64,000 nucleotides of DNA from Bacteroidota bacterium (GCA_016713445.1 JADJPB010000008.1:245451-309450), one strand, 5' to 3'; counted from the stretch's first letter, positions 51,960 through 63,630 are shown. A program made the numbers and translations. The notes: a model not told the origin generated them from the letters alone.

Positions 51960-52099
51960 CTAACAAGGGCACACTTCTGAGCAAACGAGGGCACAGCCCA
52001 GAAGTGTGAGGCTTCTAAAAATTTCGATTTATTCCAGAATTTAAAATATTAGACAAAAGCAAGAGGCCAAGATATTCTCCTGCCTCTCTACTTCTGGGG

Positions 52100-52173
52100 T
52101 GGGCCCAGTAGGACTTGAACCTACGACCGACGGATTATGAGTCCGGCGCTCTAACCAACTGAGCTATAGGCCC
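52100..52173 (-). tRNA. tRNA with CAU anticodon (Met elongator or Ile2)
   Basis: Cloverleaf read on the minus strand: acceptor GGGCCTA pairs with TGGGCCC (one G-T), D arm GCTCAGTTGGTTAGAGC, anticodon arm CCGGACTCATAATCCG with loop CTCATAA, variable loop TCGGT, T arm CGTAGGTTCAAGTCCTACT. The anticodon is CAU. Whether it is elongator Met or the lysidine-modified Ile tRNA cannot be fixed from the sequence alone; the GGGCC acceptor resembles Ile2 (CAU). No CCA is followed exactly: the gene ends A-CC. The palindrome array begins immediately at its 3' side. Confidence 0.9.
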
Positions 52174-52237
52174 GATTTAATGTCATTGGACCTTGAGGTC
52201 GTTTGGACATGGATTTTAAGAGGGACAAAAATAAAAC

Positions 52238-53436
52238 TTAAGCCGATACAGACTTCAAAACACCCAATTCTTTTCCAACTTTTGTAAAAGCGGCAATGGC
52301 CTTATCAATATGGTGGCGTTCGTGTCCAGCTGAGATCTGTACTCGAATACGCGCATTCCCCTTAGCCACAACGGGATAAAAGAATCCAATGACGTAAATA
52401 CCTTCTTCTAAGAGTCGGGAGGCAAAATCCTGAGCCAGCTTAGCATCATATAACATAATGGGCACAATGGGATGAATTCCGGGCTTGATATCGAATCCGG
52501 CAGCCAAAATTTGAGTGCGGAAATACTCGGTATTCTCCCATAATTTATCGCGCAATGCCGTACTCGAACTCAACATATTCAACACTTCGATGCTAGCACC
52601 CACAATACTTGGAGCCAATGAATTTGAGAATAAATAAGGACGCGACCGTTGGCGTAACATCTCTACAATTTCTTTTCTGCCTGAAGTGAATCCGCCCATC
52701 GCGCCGCCTAATGCTTTACCAAAAGTTCCGGTGATAATGTCGATACGACCCATCACATTACAATGCTCGTGCGTTCCTCTGCCTGTTTTCCCCATAAATC
52801 CGGAGGCGTGGCATTCGTCCACCATGATCAGTGCATTGTACTTATCGGCTAGGTCACAGATTTTATCCAGTTGTGCTATGGTGCCATCCATACTAAATAC
52901 TCCGTCAGTAACAATCATACGATGACGCAAATGTTGAGTTGCTTTTAATTGCTCCTCTAAATCCGACATATCGTTATGCTTGTAACGATAACGTTGTGCT
53001 TTGCACAAACGAATACCATCAATGATTGATGCGTGATTCAACTCATCACTGATGATAGCATCTTGCTCATTGAGTAATGGCTCGAACACACCACCATTTG
53101 CATCGAAGGCAGCAGCATATAAAATGGTATCTTCTGTTCCTAAAAATTCAGAAACCTTTTTTTCAATTCCTTATGAATATCCTGTGTACCACAAATAAAT
53201 CGAACACTACTCATTCCAAAACCATGGGTGTCGATTGCATTTTTTGCAGCGTCGATTACACGTTGATGTGATGATAATCCCAAATAATTATTCGCACAAA
53301 AATTGATTACTTCTAAATTATTGGCAGTGATATCGGCACCTTGTGCAGTGCTAATCACTCTTTCATTTTTATAGAGTCCGGCTTCTTTAATTTCTTGAAG
53401 CTCCTTGGTTAGGACGGGCTGAAGGGTAGTATACAT
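52238..53436 (-). CDS. kbl: Glycine C-acetyltransferase / 2-amino-3-ketobutyrate CoA ligase (one frame change)
   Basis: PLP enzyme of threonine breakdown, splitting 2-amino-3-oxobutyrate with CoA into glycine and acetyl-CoA. The N-terminal half has VINFCANNYLGLSSHQRVIDAAKNAIDTHGFGMSSVRFICGTQ, the KBL signature. The second half has IVTDGVFSMDGTIAQL, MVDECHASGFMG and the PLP-lysine motif TGTFGKALGGAMGGF. The frame breaks at the T run, plus 53157-53163; one added base gives KELEKKVSEFLGTEDTILY and joins the halves into about 399 residues, the usual length. No threonine dehydrogenase gene is next to it. Minus-strand single gene beside the tRNA. Confidence 0.93.
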
Positions 53437-53459
53437 GATTTATGAATAGAATGTGATTA

Positions 53460-53467
53460 CAAATGTA
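53460..53467 (-). promoter_or_regulatory. Candidate -7 box of kbl
   Basis: Reads TACATTTG on the minus strand, an exact TAnnTTTG match, 23 bases before the ATG at 53436. Confidence 0.45.
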
Positions 53468-53596
53468 CATGATCTGGTTGAAAATATTTGAACATCGAAT
53501 AAATACATTTAAACGAAATACATCATATTTTATTCTCACACTGGAGGGGTCACACCAACAACCGAACACAAAGGCCGTGGTTCACCACCGCTGTGC

Positions 53597-53781
53597 AACC
53601 CCGCTGGGGTTGGGTTATTTTTTTATTTCGCTTTTCTATTAAGATTGAACCCCGCTGGGGTTCTTTTTCTCGAGATCACTTAAATTGGTAAAGAAGACTA
53701 ATTACATCTATATATATTTAGTTTATCGCCTCCTAAAAATTACAATTACCATCTTCCCCGAATTGAACCCCGCTGGGGTTC
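53597..53781. repeat. Three copies of the hairpin AACCCC-GCT-GGGGTT
   Basis: AACCCCGCTGGGGTT at 53597-53611, and the longer GAACCCCGCTGGGGTTC at 53647-53663 and 53765-53781, each preceded by ATT in the last two. The six- or seven-bp stem closes on GCT. They lie in a 586-bp gap between kbl and the giant BNR gene that holds no gene. Confidence 0.9.
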
Positions 53782-53962
53782 TTCTGCTTATGATCTTTTT
53801 CGAATGTTTATAAAAGACAAATTATAATAATGCTCGTTTACATTTAAATCAATAAAATTGACAATTAAACTCTCAATTGAAATGACTTCATTTGACAAAT
53901 TTATTAGGCATTGGAATTACAACAATATTTAATCAGCAATTAAACCTTCTTCAATTTGATAG

Positions 53963-54000
53963 AAAAAAATAGTGGTAGTTAAATTAGATTCAACTACCAC
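53963..54000 (-). terminator. Rho-independent terminator of the giant BNR gene
   Basis: On the minus strand GTGGTAGTT pairs exactly with AACTACCAC (53992-54000 and 53972-53980), followed by a T run at 53963-53969. It lies 24 bases after the stop at 54024. Confidence 0.9.
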
Positions 54001-54023
54001 CACTCTATAAAACAACTCTTAAC

Positions 54024-57000
54024 TTAATTCGTAAAATCAAACACTTCAACAGGAACATCCATCAACATGGGAAGCTTACTCCATGTTTCAATTCCATTTC
54101 GAGATTTTACTACGATATAATATTGTCTAGAAACCAAATTTCCGGGGAAGATAAATTGACCATTACCTGATGTATTTAGAATTCCTTTCACACTACTTTC
54201 TAAACTATATGGTGCAATATTATTGCGTAATTCTACAGTTATTGTATCACACAATGTTGGATAAAGCAAGGGATCCACAACGGCTTGCATCAGACCTCCA
54301 CCTAAATAATAACCTTCAATGAACGCTTTTAAGTTAAGTTGCAGCGGACATAAATACATCATTGAATTGACAGCAGCAGTTCCCGAACATCCATTTGCCG
54401 TAGTTACTGTAACGGCATAATCTCCAGGTGAACTAATAGCAATCGATGTAGTAGTTGCCCCTGTAGACCAAAGGTAAGTACCTAAACCAGCACCCGTCGA
54501 CAAGGAAATTCCGCTTCCACTACAAAAATTAACACTTGAATTAGAAATCATCGCAACACTATCAATTTGCATTCCCAAGAAATTGTTTGCAACTGCATCT
54601 ACTGTATTATAATTCCAACTTATGACAACGGAGCTCCCCGCATAACTACTTAAATCAAATTGTGCAGCGAGCCAGTTTCCGTTAGATCCAGTATTGCTTA
54701 AATAACCTAATAAAGTAGAAGGTCCACCATTCACACTAATATTGGCGCTTGCAAAATCCCATCCGGCCGGAGGAATACCTGCTTCACCAGCATAAGCGTA
54801 ATTAAAGCGTAACTTAACATCAGTAGCATTAGAAGGAATAGAAATAGCGGGTGAGTAAATATCTCCAGCATTTGTTGCGCCCGTATTAAATGTACAGGTA
54901 CCATCCAAACCATAATACGCCCAATAACTAGGATTAGTAGGTGTACCCGAAACACATGCATTGGTTACGTGCCATAGGCCTGTTGCCGACCATCCTGATG
55001 GCATACTTCCCGCTTCAAAATTTTCGAAAAACAACACTTGTGTATTGCTGGAAGTAATACTTGGCGCTGGATTTGGATTACTGGTTACAACAGCAGTAGC
55101 ACTGCTTGTACATGAACCCGAGGTTACCGTTACTGTATAATTTCCTGCAGATGTGACCAAAATACTATTTGTATTTGCTCCTGTAGACCAAGCGTAACTT
55201 GAATATCCGGCACTTGCATTTAATTGTACTGAACCTCCTGCACAAAAAGAAAATCCATTATTTGAGTTTATTGAAATACTATCTAATTGCAAACCCAGAT
55301 AATCATTACCAATATTATCAATCGTACTAAAATTCCATTGCAATGCAACAGAACTACCCGCATACGGTGTTAAATTCACTGAAGCATTTTGCCAATTACC
55401 GAAAGACCCTGTTGTACTTAAATTAAAAATTGGTGTAAAGGCGCCTCCATTCACACTGATAAGCAAGGACGAGTTATCATACCCTGTTGGCGGAAATCCA
55501 CCCTCTCCGTTATATGCATAAATAAAACTCAATGTAGCCGATGTTGCATCAGCAGGTATGGCGACTGTATTTGAAGTCAGATTGCCTAAATGAGTACCAC
55601 CATTATTAAATGTACAAGAACCATCTATACCATAATAAGCCCAATGCGTTGGATTTGGAGGAGTTCCAGAAATACATGCATTCGTAACATGCCATAAGCC
55701 AGTTGCGGTCCAACCTGGAGGCAAAATGCCAGATTCAAAATTTTGCGACATCAGATTAATATTTTCCGATGAAGTAATAGTAGGTGGTGCAATAGGTGCG
55801 ATTGATGTTGTTGCACTTGTTGAACCAGTACATCCACTTGCATTGGTTACAGTAACTGTAAAAGTATTGGCAGTATTCACCACAATGGTTTGCGTAATTG
55901 CACCTGTAGACCATATATAACTTGAAAACGAACCCGCATTTAAAGTAGTAGATCCACCAGTACAAAATGTTAAACTCCCTGTAATACTAGGTGTGGGAAG
56001 TGCATTTACGGTACCGCTTGCAAATACATTTTGAGTGGTAGCACCTGTCGAAGCACAAGTAATATTTCGGAAGGTGTCCCACTGCTGTTGATGTCATTCT
56101 TACAAAAATAGTAGTCGTGCTTACACTTCCTGATGATGGAGTGAGTGATAATGAACTCGCGAATCCACTACCAGATGTTAAGGAAACTTCAAATCCTGCG
56201 GGAGGTGTTATTATCAAATTGGTAGTAAGTCCAGTTCCAGAAACTGTAAATGATTGTTGCGCGGAAGCCGTTCCTGAACAAGCTGAAAATGGAGTAAGTG
56301 TACCTGATGTAACAATAGTTGCAGTAGCACCGAAAGGACCATTTACAGGTCCCAGAATTTCGAAGTCATCCACCATAAATCCATCTGCTAAATAAGCACT
56401 GGCACCATAACCGGGTTTAACAGACAACACAAAACGGAAAGTAACTTCACCTTGTCCCACTAATGCAGGAACACCGGTGGTTAAATTATAGGTACATAAC
56501 GTATTATTTCCGGTTAACGTCCATCCATAACGATCAGCGAAAATTGAAGCATCGATTGGGCAACCTGTTGATGGACCTCTGTTATACCAATTCGTGGCAT
56601 TTACGTCTGCATCTACTCCTAATCGAGTCCACGTTGCTCCTTTATCCGTCGAATATTGAAGTTGAACTGCAAGCGGGGCATTACAAAAAGTAACTTCCAT
56701 ACTTCTTCTGAATCGTAACGTATATGTTCCCGCTGTTGTCATATTGTAAGATGGAGTTTGCAAGGCACAAGCATAGTCCCCTTCAGTTACATCGGCATCC
56801 AAATCTGTTTTCCAAACATTCACTGGAGAATTCACCGTTACTAGTGCATTTGCAGGTACTCCTCTCTCCCATTTGTTGACTCCTCCGCTTAGTGTCTGTG
56901 CACCAAAATCGTTTGGATTAATTTCAAAGGTACCACCATCTGAAGCGACCACATAAGGAGTTCCTCTATTGGGAAGAATATGAATATATAAATTCTTTGT

Positions 57001-59542
57001 CAACACTGAAGCTCCACCATTGATGGTAAGCGTGACATTAAATTTTCCAGCAGTTGCATAATTATGTGTTGGATTCTCAAGTGTTGAAACGGGAGATCCA
57101 TCTCCAAAATTCCATGACCATGAAGTTGCCGAATAACTATCACTTGTAAATTGTATCGATTTATTTATATACGCCAATTGTATCAGAATGGAATAATGCT
57201 GTAGGAGCAGTAAATAAATCAGAAGCATATAATCCACGACCATGAAGCTGCAGTACGTACTTATCACTTTGACGCACTTGCAACATATCGATTCTGACAT
57301 TAGCTAAGCCCGTATTCGTAGCGCCCCACACGGTAGCGCCTCCATTTAAATTATCGGTACTCCATACTCCCAATTCCGTAGCTAAAATAACCTGATCATT
57401 ATTATTTGGGTTAAAGAAGGCCCAACGAATTGGCATGTCTGGTAAATTTCCTTCAACAGACGTCCAAGTTGTTCCGCCATTGGTACTTTCCCAAATACTA
57501 TTCACACCGTAATTCGAAAAAGTCACTAACAAGTGATTGTCGTTTCCTGTTTCGACTTCAACGCATGCAACGTAAGCGCCTGCTGGAAGACCAGTACTTA
57601 TATTTGTGATCGTTGGAGTTGCGGTATGTGCATTATCAACACGCACTACTCGTCCATTATCACTTCCAAAGTACACTCTGTTCGCAGTATTCGGAGATAC
57701 TTTTACGGCAGACACAAAACCATTTAAAGCAGAGGCCGTAATAGCGACAAAAGTAGATCCTGTTTGTGGATCATCCCATCTCACAAATTGATTTGCAGAA
57801 CGTGCTGCGACACATTTTATTATTTATCATCATAGTCTGAAGGATTAATGAAAGACCCTCCAGAGGTTGTCACGTTCGTCCATGTATTTCCTCCATCACT
57901 AGAGCGATAATAATCGTTATAAACATATTGGGTAAATTGAAATAAAGGTTGATCTTGATCAATATGACAAAATGCTCCATCTCCTCCAGTAGCCTGTGTC
58001 GTGCCTTGTACTCCAGAAGTTACAAATTTATGTGTACCATTATCTTGCGATCCTGCTAGAGTAATAAGAGTGCTCGCTGTTGGATACGCTAGCACATGCG
58101 TAAATTGAGCAGTACAGTAACTGGATGATTCTTCTCTAATTAGTTTTACAGCAACATTCGCATTAGTACTGCGATAAACGCCACCATCATTTACAAAATA
58201 AGCGATACTGGAACTTCCATTTTGGAAAATAATATTATGTTGATCGGCATGAACATTTTGAAATGTAAAGCCTCCGTACCGATAGACTCGCTTGGGGCCA
58301 TGTTCCTGCTCCATCAGTACTAGCGCTAAAGGTCTACCCCACCTACAAACAATCTTTCCTTATTGTTTGGATCTACTGCAATAGTTAAATCATACCATGC
58401 TTGAGTCCTAGAAAAATCAGAGGCTGGAATTCCTGGATCTGCATCAGCGGGTTCTGTTCTAACTGTCCAGGAAGTTCCACCATTAATTGTTCGGGTAATT
58501 CCAGCAACGGCAGAACCAGATTCAACAACTGCATACACGTAATTCATATCATTCGGAGCACATGCCAATTCAATTCGCGAACCTGATACTCCAATTGCTT
58601 GAGCAGCTGCGAAGGTGACCCCTGCATTAGTTGATTTATGAACAGAACCATCTAGTGAACTATAAATATCACCGTTTGATGCGAGCTCTACATCGTAGCA
58701 GAAATTACTTAATGCGCCAGTGATGCCTAATCCCGTCCCTAAAACTTTTGTAAACGTAGTTCCACCATTAGATGAACGTTGCAATCCGCCAGAAGAAGTG
58801 GCAACAAATACAACGCCGGTACTATTGACTAATACTTTTTGACAATAATGAAATGTAGAATTATTGGTAGATGCAAGTTGTGTCCAAGTGGTGCCGCCAT
58901 TGGTACTTTTAAACACACCCAGTCCTCTTACATTATCAATATTATTATAGCCTTCCCCTGTACAGAAATACATCGTTTGAGTATTCGTTGGATCATAAGC
59001 AATAGAAATAACAGCCAAATTGCTGAGTAGATCATTCACGGGCGTCCATGTCGGTGAAGCTGCATTAATGTTGGTTGTTTTCCACAATCCACCACTCACG
59101 CTTCCTGCAAAAACAGTATTGCCCGTTACATCATTCGGATCCACCATCAATGCACGAGTACGACCGCCTTGATTATTTGGACCTTGTTCATCCCACGACA
59201 CGCCAGCGAGAGGGCCCAAATTTCGTGCGAAGATTGCATCAACTGATCTTTGTATTTTTTAGCAACGAGAATTCTTCTCTCGGTACAATGCCCAAAGCAG
59301 GATCTTTCATCATCATCACATCCCTTGAATGGCCTGTAAAGCGCCATCTCTTTTTCTTTCAAATTTTGATCGCGTGTCGCCTCGCTTTTCACGATCTAAG
59401 GCGCGTTCCCGTTCAATTTCCTTAGCTGTACTTCCTCTCGAAGGCACTTTAGGAATGGGATCCTGACACAATGCATGTTGAACATTCGCTATACATGTAA
59501 TAAAAATGCATAGAGGTGACTGCGTGTAAAAATTTTTTTCAT
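54024..59542 (-). CDS. Giant secreted BNR/VPS10-type propeller protein (at least seven frame changes)
   Basis: About 1,830 residues when joined. ATG at 59542 gives MKKIFTRSHL and a signal peptide ending near LCQDPIP. The N-terminal half is a large propeller with BNR/sortilin blades (GVFKSTNGGTTWTQLAST, YRSSDGGNTWTNVTTSGG, SIWESTNGGTTWTSVEG). It is followed by a PKD domain (WNFGDGSPVSTLENPTHNYATAGKFNVTLTI), a discoidin-like segment and two 230-residue copies of a unit starting NFESGILPPGW and NFEAGSMPSGW. The C-terminus FIEGYYLGGGLMQ ... SRNGIETWSKLP ends soon after, without a visible T9SS tail. The frame breaks near 59495, 59335, 59275, 59235, 58320, 57800, 57170 and 56075, mostly single bases. 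Surface adhesin or glycan-binding role is likely. Confidence 0.78.
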
Positions 59543-60009
59543 ATAGATTACAATTTAGTTGGTAACAATACTACTTAAAATGAAAAATGCAAAAAAAAGC
59601 AACTTTCCCTACCTCACTATTATTTAAATACTACTCTATTAATAAAAGAAACTAATTCGCTTGCAATGTATTTAAAAAATTAAACCATCCTATAGAAAAT
59701 TGAATTAGTCCGAACCTTACTTATTCACTAACTCCCGCCCCTATTTCATTGATAATATATTAGTTAATGTACAATTCACTGTTTAAAATAAAAAATTCAA
59801 CTATTTAACCCTTTAAAATCACACATCCACCCATAATTTAAGTAAGATTTTTTTCTATTTAGCAGAACAAAAAAATGTAAATTTCATCGATCAATTCGAC
59901 TCAAATATCAAATTTAAAAACAATTCGTTTTTTAACTATTTTTTGAATTAAAAATCTTAAAATTTAAGTCCAAATTATTCTCAACAATAAGTCACTAAAT
60001 TTTTTCTCA
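59543..60009. other. AT-rich divergent promoter region
   Basis: About 467 bases of strongly AT-rich sequence between two divergent secreted-protein genes, with long A and T runs. TAAATTTT at 59996-60003 is a near -7 box six bases before the TTG start at 60010. No gene seen. Confidence 0.45.
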
Positions 60010-62284
60010 TTGAAAAAACAATTTCTAATCATACTGCTGACCACTGTATTTAGCATCCCAGTTGTTGGTCAACTTCAATTTCAAAAAAGGATTAATTTTG
60101 GTGCAGGAGAATCTGCTCGTTCTTTGATAAAACAAGTGACGGAGGGTATGCTTTTACAGGTATCGCTGGATCATCAGGAGCAGGAACTGGAGATGTATAC
60201 ATTGTAAAATTAAATAGCAGCTTTGGAATACAATGGACCAAAAACATCGGCGGAAATGATTTTGATGCTGGGGCATGCATCATACAAACTAGTGATGGTG
60301 GTTATGCCATTACTGGCAGAACCAATTATTGGGAATTTCAGATTTACGTTCTCAAATTAGATAGTTTAGGAAACATACAGTGGAGCAAGCAACTTAATAC
60401 AAGTCTATTTGATCAAGGATATTCCTTAATACAAACAAGTGACGGAGGAATTGTAATATCTGGTAGAATCTACGACATCAATATTCCAAATTACTCAGGC
60501 GTATTAATTAAACTTAGCAACAATGGTAATTTGTTATGGTCACGATCGCTTTCAGGATTTCTAGATGGAGCTTATTCTGTTGTACAATCATCTGATGGTG
60601 CTTTTGTAGTTGCGGGGATGACGCAAGGATCAAGCATCGATCTTCTCTTCACCAAAATAGATAGTTTAGGCACTACTGTTTGGAATAAAACAGTGGGTGG
60701 TCCCGGGTCGGATACTTCTATTCCAGGTTCCCGGCTTATCAGAACAAGCGACAATGGCTTTGCTTATGTTGGATCCACAGACTCGTACGGAAGTGGAAGC
60801 AACGACATGTACATGGTAAAACTAAGCTCAACTGGAGTTCTTCAATTTGCAAAGCCATCGGAACCAACGGAAGCGAATATGGGTACGGAATTGTTCAAAC
60901 TACAAATAATGGATATGTTATTTGCGGAAACATTTTGCCTTTGGGAGCCAACACTTCTGACTGCTATCTTGCTAACCTAGATAGTTTAGGAAACTTACTT
61001 TGGACAAGAATTATTGGAGGAAGTGGAGAAGAAAGTGGGCAATCAATTGTTCAGTGTAATGATGGAGGACTCTTAGTTGTTGGAAGCAGTAGCTCCTACA
61101 ACAGCAATACAGATGTTCATCTTATCAAACTTGAAATAAATGGCACTACATGTGGGAATTTTACTAGCAATGGAGCAATTATCAGTGGTGGCGTCGCTAC
61201 GACTCTCTCAAATTATACAACCTCTTCCGTTAATATTAACAATGTGAATGGCCCTATCAATAGCTACAATGGTGGAACAATATTTGACATCTGTGCATGC
61301 ACATTTCCATCTGCTAGCGTCACTGCACAATCACTTATTATTTGTTCTGGATCAAACACTACTCTTTCCACCAATGCTACCACTGGTAACAACTATCAAT
61401 GGCTGAGAAATGGAGTCGTGATCCAAGGTGCAAACAGCAGTAGTTATGGGGCAACATTAAGTGGAATTTATAATTGTATTCAATCCAATTCTTGCGGAGC
61501 AGACACATCAAACAACATCACTTTAACGGTCAAAGGATTGCCATCTGCTTCCATTTCAACTTCAGGAAGCACTACCTTCTGTGCTGGAGATAGTATTTTA
61601 TTGAATGGTCCAATTACTAATAATAGAAGTTATCAATGGATGAGAAATGGAATAAATATTCCCAACGCAATCGCTCCAAACTTTTTCGTTACTCAATCGG
61701 GTGCTTACCGTCTGCTTATTACCAATACCAATACGGGGTGTTCCAAAAAAGGAAACATCATATCAACAAGCTTAACTCCTCTACCCTCAGCAACGATAAC
61801 TCCTCTTGGACCCACCACCTTTTGCGCTGGAAATAACGTTACGTTGCAAGCCAACCCTGGAGTAGGATATAGCTATCAATGGCGTAAAAACGGCTCAGCT
61901 ATTTCTGGAGCAACTACCATAAACTACAACGCTACTACAGCTGGAAAATACAAAGTAGATGTAACCAACGGAAATGGCTGTATTACGAAATCTTCGAATG
62001 TAGTGGTATCGGTTCCTTGCAGAGAAGGAGATAATGAGGATGAAACATCCGTACAAATTTATCCAAATCCTACTTCTGGAATTTTCAAATTAGAATTCCA
62101 ATATGAGCTACTACAATAACACAAATTAAAATTATTGATGTTGCTGGAAGATTAGTTGATCACAAATTTTACACGAAAGAGAGTGAATTAAATCTTAATA
62201 TTACTCACTTAGAGAATGGCATATATAATTTTGCTAATAGTAAATGGAAGCAACATGTACTCCAAGAAGATTGTTAAAATGTAA
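60010..62284 (+). CDS. T9SS-secreted propeller protein with Ig-like repeats (four frame changes)
   Basis: TTG start at 60010 gives MKKQFLIILLTTVFSIPVVGQ, a signal peptide. The first part has blades of about 50 residues with the pattern IIQTSDGGYAITG ... VLKLDSLGNIQWSK ... GGxGxD, a beta-propeller common in surface proteins of this phylum. From residue about 430 three Ig-like domains follow (TLSTNATTGNNYQWLRNG, SYQWMRNGINIPNA, YSYQWRKNGSAISGA). The end is a sorting domain (VQIYPNPTSGIFKLEFQYE, then ILLIVNGSNMYSKKIVKM). The frame breaks near 60130, 60852, 62106 and 62230; single-base corrections join all parts and put the stop at 62284, 28 bases from the end of dprA. Confidence 0.8.
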
Positions 62285-62312
62285 TTCCAAAAAAAAAATT
62301 AATGCTAATAAA

Positions 62313-63416
62313 TTACAAACTATACCTCTTCCCAGCTTTCAGTTTGATTGCATTTTTCAACTCCAACTGAAGAAGTGTATTCGCTAATTTGGAAAAGGGA
62401 AGAGCGGAAGCTGATGAGATTACATCTATCCCACATTCTCCTTTTCCTTTAGCACATTCACTACTCTCTTTTCATCTTCGTCCAATTCAAAAACAATTGC
62501 GTTTTGCTTCACGACTTGGTCTTTCTTCTTTCGTCGCTCCAACCCATCAACCAAATTAAATCTTGTGCGCAGGTGATCAAGGCCGCTTTTTGATCACGCA
62601 CATAGGCATTACATCCTTTACTAAACTCATCATTCACCCGCCCGGAAAAGTAAATACTTCTCGATCATACCCTTGCGCTAAATCGGCAGTGATGAGCGCG
62701 CCGCCTTTCTCGCTCGCTTCTACGACAACTACCGCATCACACATCCCAGCAACAATTCGATTTCGTGAAGGGGAAATTCTCACGATCAGGAGGTGTCTTG
62801 CTCGGATACTCTGTTAAAATTCCTCCATTCAAAAGCATCTTCCCTGCTACTGAACGATGTAATTGTGGATAAATACGATCCATCCCATGTGCTGTAACAC
62901 CGATGGTAGGCATTCCAACTTGCAACGCAGCTTCATGTGCACAAATATCAATTCCATAAGCTAATCCACTCACCATTGTTATATCAAAACCCTGCATATC
63001 CTCCACCAACTTTTTCGTTACCTCTTCACCGTTAGGAGTCGATGAACGTGTACCTACAATTGCCACAAATCGACCTGCGTTCAAATTGGTAGTACCTTTA
63101 TAGTACATTAAACATGGCGCATCCGCATTGATTCAATCGACTTGGATAGTCTACATCCGTATAAAATAAAACGTTTAGCTTATGCTTTTTTACAAATGCA
63201 AACTCTTTTTGCGGCCCGATCCATAACAGAAACAGTAAATGCATTTTGAATGCGCTTGGGACCAACACCGGGAATTTTAGCGAGCAAGGATTTCCGCTCC
63301 TTAAACACAGAAATAGCGGAGCCACAGTGACTAAATAGCGCTCGAGCAATAACAGGACCTACATTGGGCAATAAGCTTAATGCAATGCGATGCAATAATT
63401 CTTCTTCTGTTTCCAT
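62313..63416 (-). CDS. dprA: DNA processing protein DprA (at least four frame changes)
   Basis: Binds incoming single-stranded DNA and loads RecA in natural transformation. The start METEEELLHRIALSLLPNVGPVIARALFSHCGSAISVF and IPGVGPKRIQNAF is the N-terminal SAM/HhH domain. GRFVAIVGTRSSTPNGEEVTKKL and GLAYGIDICAHEAAL are the Rossmann core, followed by GMDRIYPQLH and RENFPSRNRIVAGM. KGGALITADLAQGYDREVFTFPG and a C-terminal winged helix end it at the TTA at 62313-62315. Joined length is about 365 residues, normal. Breaks lie near 63200, 63115, 62755, 62500 and 62420. A true pseudogene is possible but the conserved fragments in all frames favour errors. No com genes are near. Confidence 0.88.
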
Positions 63417-63464
63417 ATTAAAATCACCGCCGGATTGGATTAAAATTCACCGATTGGGACGCTG

Positions 63465-63472
63465 CAAATATA
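63465..63472 (-). promoter_or_regulatory. Candidate -7 box of dprA
   Basis: Reads TATATTTG on the minus strand, an exact TAnnTTTG match, 48 bases before the ATG at 63416. Confidence 0.4.
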
Positions 63473-63612
63473 AATATTATATCGACGCTACAAATGAAAT
63501 TGTACAAATCGTTAAACATAAGTCTATGTAGGTCGGTATTATACAAGAAAACATTGGGCTAAATAATTAATTCAATTGCTATTTATAAAAAATGATGATC
63601 TTTTGGGCGAAA

Positions 63613-63620
63613 TAAATTTG
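63613..63620 (+). promoter_or_regulatory. Candidate -7 box of the terminal TonB receptor gene
   Basis: TAAATTTG, an exact TAnnTTTG match, 10 bases before the ATG at 63631. Confidence 0.45.
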
Positions 63621-63630
63621 AAGCCATCAG

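Larger units (their letters stand above)
51462..52095. repeat. Palindromic repeat array in three modules next to a tRNA
   Basis: No gene can be supported in 51382-52099. The core unit is 32 nt: arm CCCRGAAGT, then A, then GAMACTTCGTKAC, then arm ACTTCYGGG. Full units are at 51484-51515, 51670-51701, 51743-51774 and 51928-51959; shortened 22-23 nt versions lacking the right arm precede them (51462, 51721, 51888, 51906). A flanking sequence ending AAAAGCAAGAGGCCAAGATA recurs three times (about 51611, 51831, 52056). The two outer modules are about 170 bp direct repeats, 51484-51650 and 51928-52094, including a second hairpin with CACACTTCTG and CAGAAGTGTG arms. The array abuts the tRNA 3' end. 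Confidence 0.93.

Noticed and set aside
51596..51984. Minus-strand open frames through the palindrome array
   Set aside because: Their repeated peptide (EVSTSG-type) only mirrors the repeat DNA; no start context, no conserved domain, and both strands stay open because the repeats lack stops.
51462..52095. CRISPR array
   Set aside because: Repeat units are joined directly or by other repeats, with no unique spacers of even length, and no cas genes are in the window.
52100..52173. Integrative element attachment site at the tRNA
   Set aside because: The array does not repeat the tRNA 3' end, and no integrase gene is near.
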